A DNA stretch of 64,000 nucleotides, taken from assembly GCF_029714285.1 (NCBI RefSeq), contig NZ_CP121662.1, positions 3,158,001 to 3,222,000 on the forward strand. Reading direction: 5' to 3'. The first letter of the stretch is position 1, and each line of letters starts with the position of its first letter. Source of the DNA: Rhizobium sp. CB3090. GTDB lineage: Bacteria > Pseudomonadota > Alphaproteobacteria > Rhizobiales > Rhizobiaceae. The translations under genes were made by a program, and so were the position numbers. The notes under the pieces were generated by a model. It did no database searches. It worked only from the letters and a program-made list of their open reading frames with translations, and was not told where the DNA came from. Below are positions 8,172 through 15,758 of this stretch, piece after piece.

Positions 8172-8855
8172 TTATGCGATCTTGGATTGCAGCAGCGCAC
8201 GGTGTCCGCGTGCGGCGGTGGGAAGAATGGCTTTCATTTTTGGAAGCAGGTCGACGAAGCTTTCGAAGCCGACATAGGGAATGCCCTGGTCCTCGCAGTA
8301 ATCGGCGAGCTTGGCTTTTGCGAAGACCAGATCGACCTTGTCGGAAACACAGAAATCGCTTCGCCCATCGCCGATGTAGATCTGCAGTTCGGTACCCTTG
8401 ACAACCCGGCATTTGCAGACGCCTGAACCGGACATGCATCCGGTTGCCGTGAGCGACGGAGAAAGAGAATACAATTCTCGGCCATGAGCGAAGCGATGGG
8501 TGAGGATGTTGGCGACTATCCGCAGGTTTTCGATGCCATGACGCGCCAGGATGTGGCGAATGAAATAATCGACACCGTCGCTGACGATCGTTACGGGCAA
8601 GTCGCTGCGGTTGCAGTATGACAGGAAGTCCTCGAAGCCGGGGTCGATGGACACCTCGTCCAGGAGAGCGTCGAGATCTTTCCGGCTCGCTTGCACGAGT
8701 GCGATCTGCCGGCGCATGCACTCGCCCGACCCGATCAATCCCCGCTTCCACTGCTGTTCTATGTCTTCCCATTCGGAACCGGCGAAACGGGACAACACCA
8801 TATCCGTCGCGTCTTCGATGGATATGGTTCCATCAAAATCGCAAAACACCTGCAT
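8172..8855 (-). CDS. HAD-IB family phosphatase (MtnX-like)
   Basis: Haloacid-dehalogenase phosphatase of 227 residues with motif I CDFDGTIS at residues 4-11, motif II TIVSDGVD and motif IV IGDGRSDFC. The cap and the cysteine-rich CMSGSGVCKC segment resemble MtnX and phosphoserine-phosphatase-like enzymes. It would dephosphorylate a small phosphorylated metabolite in the cytoplasm. The start at 8855 (MQVFCDFDG) is preferred over a frame 20 residues longer because the HAD nucleophile normally sits within the first ten residues. It is the first gene of the nine-gene operon, so the promoter should lie in 8856-9008. It is not linked here to other methionine-salvage genes, so a role in that pathway is unlikely. 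Confidence 0.82.
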   Translation of the reverse strand: MQVFCDFDGTISIEDATDMVLSRFAGSEWEDIEQQWKRGLIGSGECMRRQIALVQASRKDLDALLDEVSIDPGFEDFLSYCNRSDLPVTIVSDGVDYFIRHILARHGIENLRIVANILTHRFAHGRELYSLSPSLTATGCMSGSGVCKCRVVKGTELQIYIGDGRSDFCVSDKVDLVFAKAKLADYCEDQGIPYVGFESFVDLLPKMKAILPTAARGHRALLQSKIA

Positions 8856-9008
8856 GAAAATATCCCTTCGCCTTATCCTGGGGTTGCGTTTAACAACGAC
8901 GGATGAGCCAGGCATGAGGGCAGGATGATGCGAAAATGAAAAATGAAGCGGTATAAGAGTCCGTGAAAGCTGAACCGGCTATGAGAACCATGCGCTCGGA
9001 TGAATGTG

Positions 9009-9112
9009 CTAATGCATGTCGCGCAAAAGTGTGCCGCGGTTTTGCGAGAACGACATGCAAAAACAAAGCGCTAAAGCGAGGGAGCGAATCTGAAAGATCG
9101 CGACGAGCTTTA
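9009..9112. repeat. RIME-like intergenic repeat, copy A
   Basis: A ~104-bp block starting CTAATGCATGTCGCGCAAAA and ending GATCGCGACGAGCTTTA. A second copy in the same orientation, with only scattered mismatches, occurs at 11718-11823. The block contains an imperfect inverted repeat (TGTCGCGCAAAA against TTTTGCGAGAACGACA), as is usual for rhizobial intergenic mosaic elements. It sits just beyond the 3' end of the histidine kinase gene. Confidence 0.75.
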
Positions 9113-9120
9113 GGGCAGCA

Positions 9121-10500
9121 CTATTGGTTCTTGGGCAGCAGCAGGTCGACCCTCAAGCCCGTGCCCCAACGCGGCGTCGATAGCTGGATCGACGCTGCAA
9201 GCCGGTCGGCCGTATCGGCGACGATTGCCAGACCGAGACCCGCCCCTTCTGTGTGCAGCGTATTGAGCCGATAGAACCGCTGGAAGACCGCCGCCCGCTC
9301 ATCGGGTGGAATGCCAGGCCCGCTGTCGCTGATCGATATCCGCCAAAGCGCGCTTTCGGAGGAGATCACAACTTCGATCTTGCCGCCGACCGGCGTGTAC
9401 TTGATGGCATTGTCCAACAGGTTGCCGATCATCATGCGCAGCAGCGATTCGTCCGTTTTGACTTGCACCGCCTCGTCGCCATCCAGCAGGATATCGAGCT
9501 GCCGGCTGGTGATGATATTGCCGAATTCCGCCAGAACCGACGCCACCATATGATAGAGCGTCACCGGCGTCGGATTGAGGGGATGATGGCTTACCCTGGC
9601 AAGCCGCAACAATTGCTCGATCAGATGTATGGCGCGATTGTTGCTGGCCACGAGATCGGCGATGATCGTCTGCCTTTCCTGCTCGCTGTCGCTGTTGCCC
9701 AGCATCTGCAGCAACAGCTTCACGCTAGCCTGCGGGGTGCGCAATTGATGTGCCGCAAGATCGGAGAAACGCCGCTCGAGTGTCAGTGAGTGACCGAGTT
9801 TCTCGAGAAGCTGGTTGATCGAGCGGCCGAGCGGCAACAGGTCTCGCGGCAGACCCTGGACAGGAATGGCGGAGAGATCGTCGGGCGACCGTGTGCGGAT
9901 TTGGCGTACCAGACCGTGGATCGTGCGCAAGCTGCTGTTGATGCCGAGCCAGATGAGAAAGCCGATGACAGGCACGAGCACGAGCAACGGAAAGAAGAGA
10001 TTGAGCAGGATGTTGGAGACAAGCGTTTCCCGAAGAGCGATCTTCTCTCCGATCTCCATGACGATGGTCGTGTCCGGTATCGGAAGCGAATAGACCCGCC
10101 ATTCCTCTCCCTTATAAGTGATCGTGGTGAAGCCGACCTTCTGCTGCGGCACGTCGGAGAGGAACGCGTTGCTGCTGTAGAAGCGAATACGACCGTCCAC
10201 CCAGGCGCGAAACATGTGAGCATCGGCATAGTCATCGGCGTCCTCGTTGAAGGATAGCTGATTGTCCATGTTGAAGTCGATGTCATCGATCTTCTTCGGA
10301 GAACGGTCCGGCGATCGTTCCAGAGGGCGGCGCAGCAAGCTCCAGATAACGTTCGCGTCATCGATAAGCTGGGCATCGTAGATATTGTTGATCTCGCGCG
10401 TGGCGCTGTTGAACGCGAAGGCGCCAATCACCACGATCGTCACCACCACGACCGGCGCGATCCTGAAAAAGAGTTTGCGGGTTAGCGTGGAGTTGCTCAT
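9121..10500 (-). CDS. Two-component sensor histidine kinase
   Basis: Inner-membrane sensor kinase of 459 residues. It has a transmembrane helix near residues 10-30, a periplasmic domain to about 165, a second helix near 170-190, a HAMP-like linker, and a HisKA domain with the H-box AAHQLRTP near residue 255. The ATPase boxes are NLLDNAIKYTP, SDSGPGIPPDE and GAGLGLAIV. It autophosphorylates the histidine and passes phosphate to the response regulator encoded just upstream, whose stop codon overlaps this ATG (ATGA). The layout resembles the QseC/TctE/PmrB group. The signal is unknown. Confidence 0.92.
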   Translation of the reverse strand: MSNSTLTRKLFFRIAPVVVVTIVVIGAFAFNSATREINNIYDAQLIDDANVIWSLLRRPLERSPDRSPKKIDDIDFNMDNQLSFNEDADDYADAHMFRAWVDGRIRFYSSNAFLSDVPQQKVGFTTITYKGEEWRVYSLPIPDTTIVMEIGEKIALRETLVSNILLNLFFPLLVLVPVIGFLIWLGINSSLRTIHGLVRQIRTRSPDDLSAIPVQGLPRDLLPLGRSINQLLEKLGHSLTLERRFSDLAAHQLRTPQASVKLLLQMLGNSDSEQERQTIIADLVASNNRAIHLIEQLLRLARVSHHPLNPTPVTLYHMVASVLAEFGNIITSRQLDILLDGDEAVQVKTDESLLRMMIGNLLDNAIKYTPVGGKIEVVISSESALWRISISDSGPGIPPDERAAVFQRFYRLNTLHTEGAGLGLAIVADTADRLAASIQLSTPRWGTGLRVDLLLPKNQ

Positions 10501-11165
10501 CGCTCGATCATGTAGCCGACGCCGCGGATCGATTTGATGAAATCCGTGCCGAGCTTCTTGCGCAGATTATAGATCGTCACCTCGATGGCGTTGCTTTCGA
10601 CGGTGTTCTCGGCATCGTAGAGCGCATATTCGATATCGTTCTTGGTCACGTATCGGCCGCTGCGCTCCATCAGCAGCTTCAGCAGATGGAATTCCTTGGC
10701 GGTAGTATGAACCTGCGCGTTGCCCTTGCGGGCGACCATCGCCGACGGGTCGACCTCGACATCGCCGCATCGAATGAGGCTTTCGGTCCGCCCGTCGCGG
10801 CGGCGGATCAGGGCGCGCAGACGGGCCAGCAGCTCGTCGAGATCGAAGGGCTTGACCAGGTAATCATCGGCACCCTCGTCCAGGCCTTCAACTTTCTGCC
10901 GTACGGAATCGAGCGCTGTCAGCAGCAGAACTGGCACCGCATTGCCCCGGTGCCGAATGCCTCTCAGAACTTCCATGCCATTGAGCTGCGGCAGGTTGAT
11001 ATCGAGAATGACAGCCGCGAAATGCGAATGCTGCGCGGCTTCAAGACCGGACTCGCCGTCGCGCATCCAATCGACGCCATACGCATGCTTCTCCAAAGCC
11101 TTCTTGAGGGATGATCCAAGAATATTATCGTCTTCAACAAGCAGAACACGCACGGTCGATCTCAT
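10497..11165 (-). CDS. OmpR-family response regulator
   Basis: DNA-binding response regulator of 222 residues. The receiver domain (residues 1-115) has acidic pocket VEDD at 8-11, the phosphoacceptor aspartate in VILDINLPQ near residue 54 and the lysine in LVKPFD near 104; a C-terminal winged helix follows (about 125-220). The ATG at 11165 (MRSTVRVLLVEDD) is chosen because the 64 residues that could precede it do not resemble any receiver. It is translationally coupled to the histidine kinase downstream. A small exported protein is transcribed divergently from 11390 and could be a target, which is inference from position. Confidence 0.93.
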   Translation of the reverse strand: MRSTVRVLLVEDDNILGSSLKKALEKHAYGVDWMRDGESGLEAAQHSHFAAVILDINLPQLNGMEVLRGIRHRGNAVPVLLLTALDSVRQKVEGLDEGADDYLVKPFDLDELLARLRALIRRRDGRTESLIRCGDVEVDPSAMVARKGNAQVHTTAKEFHLLKLLMERSGRYVTKNDIEYALYDAENTVESNAIEVTIYNLRKKLGTDFIKSIRGVGYMIER

Positions 11166-11389
11166 CTCGCCAAGAGGGATTGTGAAGCCGATTTGAACCG
11201 CAATTGAAGCGGCCTTGTGGCAGAGGTATAATGCGGTGTTGAGTTCAGCAAGACCTGCAAGAGCGTATCCGAGCTGCTTCACAGTGCCCGATTGTCTTTC
11301 CCATCCCTCCCCTGGCATTCGATCATCAGAGACGTTTGTTTTACATATTTTATCCATAGACTGAGAATGGAGCTGAGGAATGCAGGGAC

Positions 11390-11674
11390 ATGAAAACGCT
11401 CGCTCTTGCTGTTCCGTCGCTTATCTCGATCACCTTCGCCCTTTCCGTCACCGCCTTGGCTGCGAACACTGCAACCACAAGAAACAGCGATTCTGCCCCA
11501 TGCGCTGCCATGGTGAATAGTATCAATGAGGGGTTGAAGACATCGGCGATCAGCGCCGCCGACAGAAAGAAGGCACGCGACCTGGTGGCCGAAGGCCTGA
11601 AGCGCTGCAAGGTCGGCGACTATTCCGGCGCCGACAGCCATTTCATCGATGCCTTGAAAATGCTGCACAAATGA
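11390..11674 (+). CDS. Small exported hypothetical protein
   Basis: A 94-residue protein with a signal peptide (lysine at position 2, hydrophobic LALAVPSLISITFALSVTALA, probable cleavage after AAN near residue 26). The mature part has two cysteines, one in APCAAMVNSI and one in KRCKVGDYSG, which could form a disulfide, and a helical, charged C-terminus resembling a short TPR-like hairpin. I do not recognise a family with a known role. It is divergent from the two-component operon, with the 224-bp gap holding both promoters, so it may be a periplasmic member of that regulon. Confidence 0.65.
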   Translation: MKTLALAVPSLISITFALSVTALAANTATTRNSDSAPCAAMVNSINEGLKTSAISAADRKKARDLVAEGLKRCKVGDYSGADSHFIDALKMLHK

Positions 11675-11717
11675 CGCACCCGGCGCTTCCGTCGGCCAGA
11701 CCATCGTCGCCTGGGTT

Positions 11718-11823
11718 CTAATGCGTGTCGCGCAAAAGTGTGCAGCGGTTTTGCGAAAACGACATGCAAAAACAAGGAGCTCTAAAGCGTGGGAGCGAAT
11801 CTGAAAGATCGCGACGAGCTTTA
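11718..11823. repeat. RIME-like intergenic repeat, copy B
   Basis: Second copy of the ~105-bp element at 9009-9112, same orientation; it differs at a few positions plus a short insertion near GGAGCTCTAAAGC. It lies between the small exported protein and the 3' end of the MocR gene, so the two copies bracket the two-component system and its divergent neighbour. Confidence 0.75.
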
Positions 11824-11840
11824 AGCAGGTAGGCTTCCGA

Positions 11841-13259
11841 TCATCCGGACCCCAATCGCCGCATCGCCGCCGCCAGCACATCGAAAATGCGGGTATCCGT
11901 CGATTGCGCGACATTGAAACGGAGGAAATTGCTTGCCGTATCCCTCTGACTGAAGGCATTGCCGGGCGCGAGGATGATGCCTTCGGCAAGGCAGGCGCGG
12001 GCGACCTCGGCTGCATCAAGACCCTCCGGCAATCGGCACCAAAGGAACATGCCGGCCTGCGGCTTCAGCCAGGGCGTCATGCCGATTGCCTCCAAGCGGA
12101 CGATGGTTTCGTTCATGGCCTTGGCAAGCCGGACCCGCAACGCCTCGATGTGCTTGCGATAACTTCCGTCCTTCAGGGCCGAGAACAGCAGCTCGGCCCC
12201 CAGTTGGCCGCCGCTGAAGTTGGTGGCGATCTTCAGATCGACAAGGCTGTCGATCCAGTCGCGCCGCGCCGCGATGAAGCCGCAGCGGATCGAGGCAGAC
12301 AGCGTCTTTGAAAAGCTGCCGATATGGATCACCCGATCGAGCCCGTCATAAGCGGCAAGCCTTGGCGCCGGCACATGCTCGAAATCGGCAAAAATATCAT
12401 CTTCGATGATGATCAGGTTGGAAGCATCCGCGAGCTTCAAGAGGCGATGCGCCGTCACCGGCGACAATATGGCACCGGTCGGATTGTGAACGGCGGAATT
12501 GGTGATGTAGAGGCGGGGAGCGTGTCTTTCGAGCGCCTCTGCGAACTGCTCGATATCCGGCCCCGTCGGCGTGAAGGGCACGCCGACGATATTGGCCCTA
12601 TGCGCCCGCAAGAGAGCATGAAAATTGAAATAGCAGGGATCGTTGACCAGCACGGTATCGCCGGGTTCGAGCAGGAATCGGCAGAGAAGATCGATGGCCT
12701 GGGTGCCGGATTCCATAAGCATGACCTGATCGGGCGACGCGGCGATGCCGTGCTCGCCCATACGCCGGGCCAGAAGCTGCCGCAATGGCGGCAGGCCGAG
12801 CGGCGTTCCATAGTTGGTCAGAATGTCGCTGCCGCCGGTCCGCGCCAGGCTTCGCATCGCTCGACGCAGCGCCTCCTCCGGCATCCAGGAGGGTGGAAGC
12901 CAGCCGCAGCCGGGCTTCAGAACACTGTCATCCACCTCCAGCGATTGCCGCGAGATCCAGAGCGGATCGACATCGCGTTCGCGCCGGGGAGCGATCTCCG
13001 ACAGGGAAAGCGGAGCGAGCGGCCCGCAGACGTAGAAACCCGAACCGGGCCGCGAGCGGATGACGCCCTCGGCCGCAAGCCGGTCATAGGCTTCGACGAC
13101 GGTGGAAACGGATACCTGCATCGTCCTGGCGAAGCTGCGCACCGAGGGAAGCCGCGCCCCCGGCGCCAGGCTGCGCGCGGCGATACGATCCGCAATCGCC
13201 GCCATCACGCCCTCGATGCGTGTGCCGTTGGCCGCCTTCATGACGATGACATCGTTCAT
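11841..13259 (-). CDS. MocR/GntR-type regulator with aminotransferase domain
   Basis: Transcription factor of the MocR subfamily, 472 residues. The N-terminal GntR winged helix (about residues 8-75) contains GARLPSVRSFARTMQVSVST; the rest is a fold-type I aminotransferase-like domain with PLP lysine in HIGSFSKTLSASIRCG near residue 313 and the aspartate in IIIEDDIFAD. Such proteins sense PLP together with an amine or amino acid. The neighbour is a divergent EamA exporter at 13366, a common MocR target arrangement. The 106-bp gap carries GTACTGC direct repeats (13262-13268 and 13298-13304) likely to be its binding sites. Confidence 0.9.
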   Translation of the reverse strand: MNDVIVMKAANGTRIEGVMAAIADRIAARSLAPGARLPSVRSFARTMQVSVSTVVEAYDRLAAEGVIRSRPGSGFYVCGPLAPLSLSEIAPRRERDVDPLWISRQSLEVDDSVLKPGCGWLPPSWMPEEALRRAMRSLARTGGSDILTNYGTPLGLPPLRQLLARRMGEHGIAASPDQVMLMESGTQAIDLLCRFLLEPGDTVLVNDPCYFNFHALLRAHRANIVGVPFTPTGPDIEQFAEALERHAPRLYITNSAVHNPTGAILSPVTAHRLLKLADASNLIIIEDDIFADFEHVPAPRLAAYDGLDRVIHIGSFSKTLSASIRCGFIAARRDWIDSLVDLKIATNFSGGQLGAELLFSALKDGSYRKHIEALRVRLAKAMNETIVRLEAIGMTPWLKPQAGMFLWCRLPEGLDAAEVARACLAEGIILAPGNAFSQRDTASNFLRFNVAQSTDTRIFDVLAAAMRRLGSG

Positions 13260-13365
13260 CCGTACTGCCCCTCATACCATAACAGTTTGCAAAAATTGTA
13301 CTGCACCGTCTCTGGAATGACCAGCCGACTTCGCTGATACCGGGCAGCAAACTAGGAGCATCGGC
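13260..13365. promoter_or_regulatory. Divergent mocR-type/eamA control region
   Basis: The gap between the MocR regulator and the EamA exporter contains two direct GTACTGC copies, at 13262-13268 and 13298-13304. Between them are an ATACCAT-type element and CAGT facing ACTG across TTGCAAAAATTG. Direct-repeat operators of this kind are usual for MocR regulators, so a shared operator is likely. Exact promoter boxes are not clear. Confidence 0.45.
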
Positions 13366-14229
13366 ATGGACAAGACGACAAGCGGCTGGATCTACGGAAT
13401 GACGGGCGTGCTGATTTTCAGCGGCTCATTGCCGGCAACACGGGCGGCGGTCATGGATTTCGATCCCGTCTTCCTGACTGTCGCTCGCGCCGCGATCGCC
13501 GGCATCCTGGCGCTGTGCCTGCTGCTCGCCTTTCGGGAAAAACGGCCCGTTCGCAGCGATATCATCCCCCTTGCCGTGGTGGCATTGGGCTGCGTCGTCG
13601 GTTTTCCGCTGCTGACGGCGCTGGCGCTCAAGCACGTCACTTCGGCGCATTCGATCGTCTTCATCGGATTGCTGCCGCTGGCCACCGCCATATTCGGTGT
13701 CTTGCGCGGCGGCGAACGGCCACGGCCAGCCTTCTGGCTGTTTTCCGGTATCGGCAGCGCCATCGTCTGCGGTTATGCGCTCGCCCAAGGCATCTCCGCC
13801 TCGCCGGTCGGCGATCTGCTGATGCTGGCGGCAATCCTCGTTTGCGGGCTCGGCTATGCCGAGGGTGCAGTGCTGTCGCGCCGGCTGGGCGGTTGGCAGG
13901 TCATTTCCTGGGCACTGGTCCTGTCGCTGCCGGTCATGATCGCGCTTTGCCTGTTCACCATGCCGCAGGGGATCGGCGGCATCGGCGAACCGGCCTGGAT
14001 CGGCCTGATCTATGTCTCGCTCTTCAGCATGCTGATCGGCTTCATCTTCTGGTACCGCGGATTGGCACAGGGCGGCATTGCCGCCGTCGGGCAATTGCAG
14101 TTGCTGCAACCCTTCTTCGGCCTGGCGCTCGCCGCCACCCTGCTGAAGGAAAGCGTCAGTTGGTCCATGCTTGCTGTGACCCTTGGCGTTGTCGGCTGTG
14201 TCGTGGGCGCAAAGAAATTCGCACGATAG
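13366..14229 (+). CDS. EamA/DMT family transporter
   Basis: Ten-helix inner-membrane exporter of the drug/metabolite transporter superfamily, 287 residues, with two EamA halves (about residues 7-135 and 145-283). Hydrophobic segments are regular and the second half ends in the LGVVGCVVGAKKFAR helix. Related proteins export amino acids or other small metabolites. The neighbouring MocR regulator suggests control by an amino compound or by PLP status. The start ATG at 13366 has TAGGAG upstream. Confidence 0.87.
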   Translation: MDKTTSGWIYGMTGVLIFSGSLPATRAAVMDFDPVFLTVARAAIAGILALCLLLAFREKRPVRSDIIPLAVVALGCVVGFPLLTALALKHVTSAHSIVFIGLLPLATAIFGVLRGGERPRPAFWLFSGIGSAIVCGYALAQGISASPVGDLLMLAAILVCGLGYAEGAVLSRRLGGWQVISWALVLSLPVMIALCLFTMPQGIGGIGEPAWIGLIYVSLFSMLIGFIFWYRGLAQGGIAAVGQLQLLQPFFGLALAATLLKESVSWSMLAVTLGVVGCVVGAKKFAR

Positions 14230-14258
14230 GGACTCTTGAAGGCACTGACTGTCCTTGC

Positions 14259-14303
14259 CCTTCTAAACCGATCGGTCTAGTGTGGCTGCATCGGTTTAGA
14301 AGG
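14259..14303. promoter_or_regulatory. Probable TetR operator upstream of the DUF1348-tetR pair
   Basis: Two symmetries are nested here. The first is a near-perfect 18-bp palindrome CTAAACCGATCGGTCTAG at 14263-14280, of the classic TetR-family type. The second is a perfect 14-bp inverted repeat, CCTTCTAAACCGAT at 14259-14272 and its complement at 14290-14303, spaced by 17 bp. The right arm overlaps the AAGGAG ribosome-binding site of the DUF1348 gene. The TetR gene two positions downstream is the likely regulator. Confidence 0.7.
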
Positions 14304-14311
14304 AGCAAGTC

Positions 14312-14776
14312 ATGGCAACCGCACTCGTGCCGCCGTTCACCCGCGAAACCGCTATTGCCAAGGTCCGCCTGGCTGAAGACGGCTGGAACAGCCGCGATCC
14401 GGAGCGCGTCTCGAAGGTCTATACCGAAGACAGCCAGTGGCGGAATCGCGCCGAATTTCCGCGCGGCCGCAAGGAAATCATCGAATTCCTCACCCGCAAA
14501 TGGGCCAGGGAGTTGGACTATCGGCTGATCAAGGAGCTATGGGCTTTCGACGGCAATCGCATCGCCGTGCGTTTCGCCTATGAATGGCGCGACGACAGCG
14601 GCCATTGGTTTCGCTCCTACGGCAACGAAAACTGGGAATTCGACGCTGACGGCCTGATGCAGCGCCGCTTCGCCTCAATCAACGATATGCCGATCAAGGA
14701 AGAGGATCGGAAATTCCATTGGCCGCTCGGCCGCCGTCCTGACGACCATCCGGGGCTCTCCGATCTCGGGCTCTAA
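14312..14776 (+). CDS. DUF1348 / NTF2-like protein
   Basis: Small cytoplasmic protein of 154 residues of the DUF1348 family, an NTF2/SnoaL-like cone fold. Characteristic stretches are [19 protein letters not shown] near residue 20, [13 protein letters not shown], and the C-terminal [20 protein letters not shown]. No catalytic role is established for the family. It has a strong AAGGAG ribosome-binding site and precedes a TetR regulator by 10 bp. The operator in front suggests repression relieved by a small molecule, perhaps the ligand of this fold. Confidence 0.88.
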   Translation: MATALVPPFTRETAIAKVRLAEDGWNSRDPERVSKVYTEDSQWRNRAEFPRGRKEIIEFLTRKWARELDYRLIKELWAFDGNRIAVRFAYEWRDDSGHWFRSYGNENWEFDADGLMQRRFASINDMPIKEEDRKFHWPLGRRPDDHPGLSDLGL

Positions 14777-14786
14777 GAGAAAGACG

Positions 14787-15350
14787 ATGACCCGCACCGT
14801 CTTCGAAAAATCGGACGCCATAACCCTCGTCGCCGAAGTCTTTCGCGAACTCGGCTATGAGGGTGCGTCGATGAGCAACATCACGGCGCGCACCAAACTG
14901 TCGAAGGGCAGCCTCTATCATTTCTTCCCTGGCGGAAAAGAAGAGATGGCGGCGGAGATCATGGCCAATATCGACGCCTGGTTCGTTAACGAGATGTTCA
15001 AACCGCTCGAAGAGGATGAACCACACACCGCCATCGCCCGCATGTGGGAAACGACAGACATTTATTTCCGCTCCGGCCGCCGCATCTGCCTTATCGGCGC
15101 CTTCGCCCTCGACGAAACGCGCGACCGTTTCGCGGGCACGATCCAGGCCTATTTCAACCGATGGATTGAAGCGCTTGCCGGCGCTTTAATGAGAGCGGGC
15201 GTTAAGACGGGAGAAGCAGATGCGCTCGCCGAAGAAGCGGTTGTCGGCATCCAGGGCGCGCTGACGCTTGCGAGAGCGCTCGGCGACGATGGGATTTTCG
15301 GACGGACGCTTCAAAGACTGAGGGAGCGGATGGAAGCCAGGTTGACGTGA
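14787..15350 (+). CDS. TetR/AcrR family regulator
   Basis: Transcriptional repressor of 187 residues. The N-terminal helix-turn-helix (about residues 10-55) reads VFRELGYEGASMSNITARTKLSKGSLYHFFPGGKEEM; the C-terminal helical domain resembles the LmrA/YxaF-like TetR_C group, with a conserved cysteine in GRRICLIGAFAL. It follows the DUF1348 gene by 10 bp and most likely controls both genes through the palindrome at 14259-14303. Confidence 0.88.
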   Translation: MTRTVFEKSDAITLVAEVFRELGYEGASMSNITARTKLSKGSLYHFFPGGKEEMAAEIMANIDAWFVNEMFKPLEEDEPHTAIARMWETTDIYFRSGRRICLIGAFALDETRDRFAGTIQAYFNRWIEALAGALMRAGVKTGEADALAEEAVVGIQGALTLARALGDDGIFGRTLQRLRERMEARLT

Positions 15351-15555
15351 GTCGTGTGCCGGATCTAAGGCTTGGCCGGCGCTGCGCGATGCCATCCTCG
15401 CCGCATGTCAGGCGCTCCTTGCCGCCATCCAGGGCCGTTCACGCGACATAGTGGCACCGCCTCTGCAGGCGACAGCCCTCTGGTCACTCGTGCACGGCTT
15501 CGCTATGCTCTGGGTCGAAAGACGCCTGGACCGCATAATCGATTCCCGGCGATGA
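15346..15555 (+). pseudogene. C-terminal remnant of a second TetR regulator
   Basis: An open frame too short to be a gene encodes about 65 residues that read as the C-terminal ligand domain of a WHG-type TetR regulator: WPALRDAILAACQALLAAI, then LQATALWSLVHGFAML, ending at TGA 15553-15555. There is no start codon or helix-turn-helix in front; the frame is closed upstream by a TGA at 15343-15345, next to the end of the intact TetR gene. I read it as decayed. A further tiny frame (15557-15613, 18 codons) follows and is not assignable. The rest of 15614-15758 shows no gene. Confidence 0.5.
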
Positions 15556-15758
15556 AATGACGGATAGTTTGCTGGACGCGGTGCTCGCGGCCATCCGTCT
15601 TGTCGATGATTGAGCTTTCTGAAGGCAGCCGCCTATTGGTACATCCGGCGGCGCTTCCATCTTAAACAATCGTCCACAAAAGCGTGGCAGCATCAATCAT
15701 CTTTGATTTGCAACTGTCCGAGCTCCTATGCTCAGCAGAAACGGGGGGCGTCGAGGAG

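Noticed and set aside
8152..8772. Long N-terminal extension of the aminotransferase into the HAD gene
   Set aside because: It is read out of frame through the HAD gene and does not resemble aminotransferases; ATG 8151 has a good ribosome-binding site.
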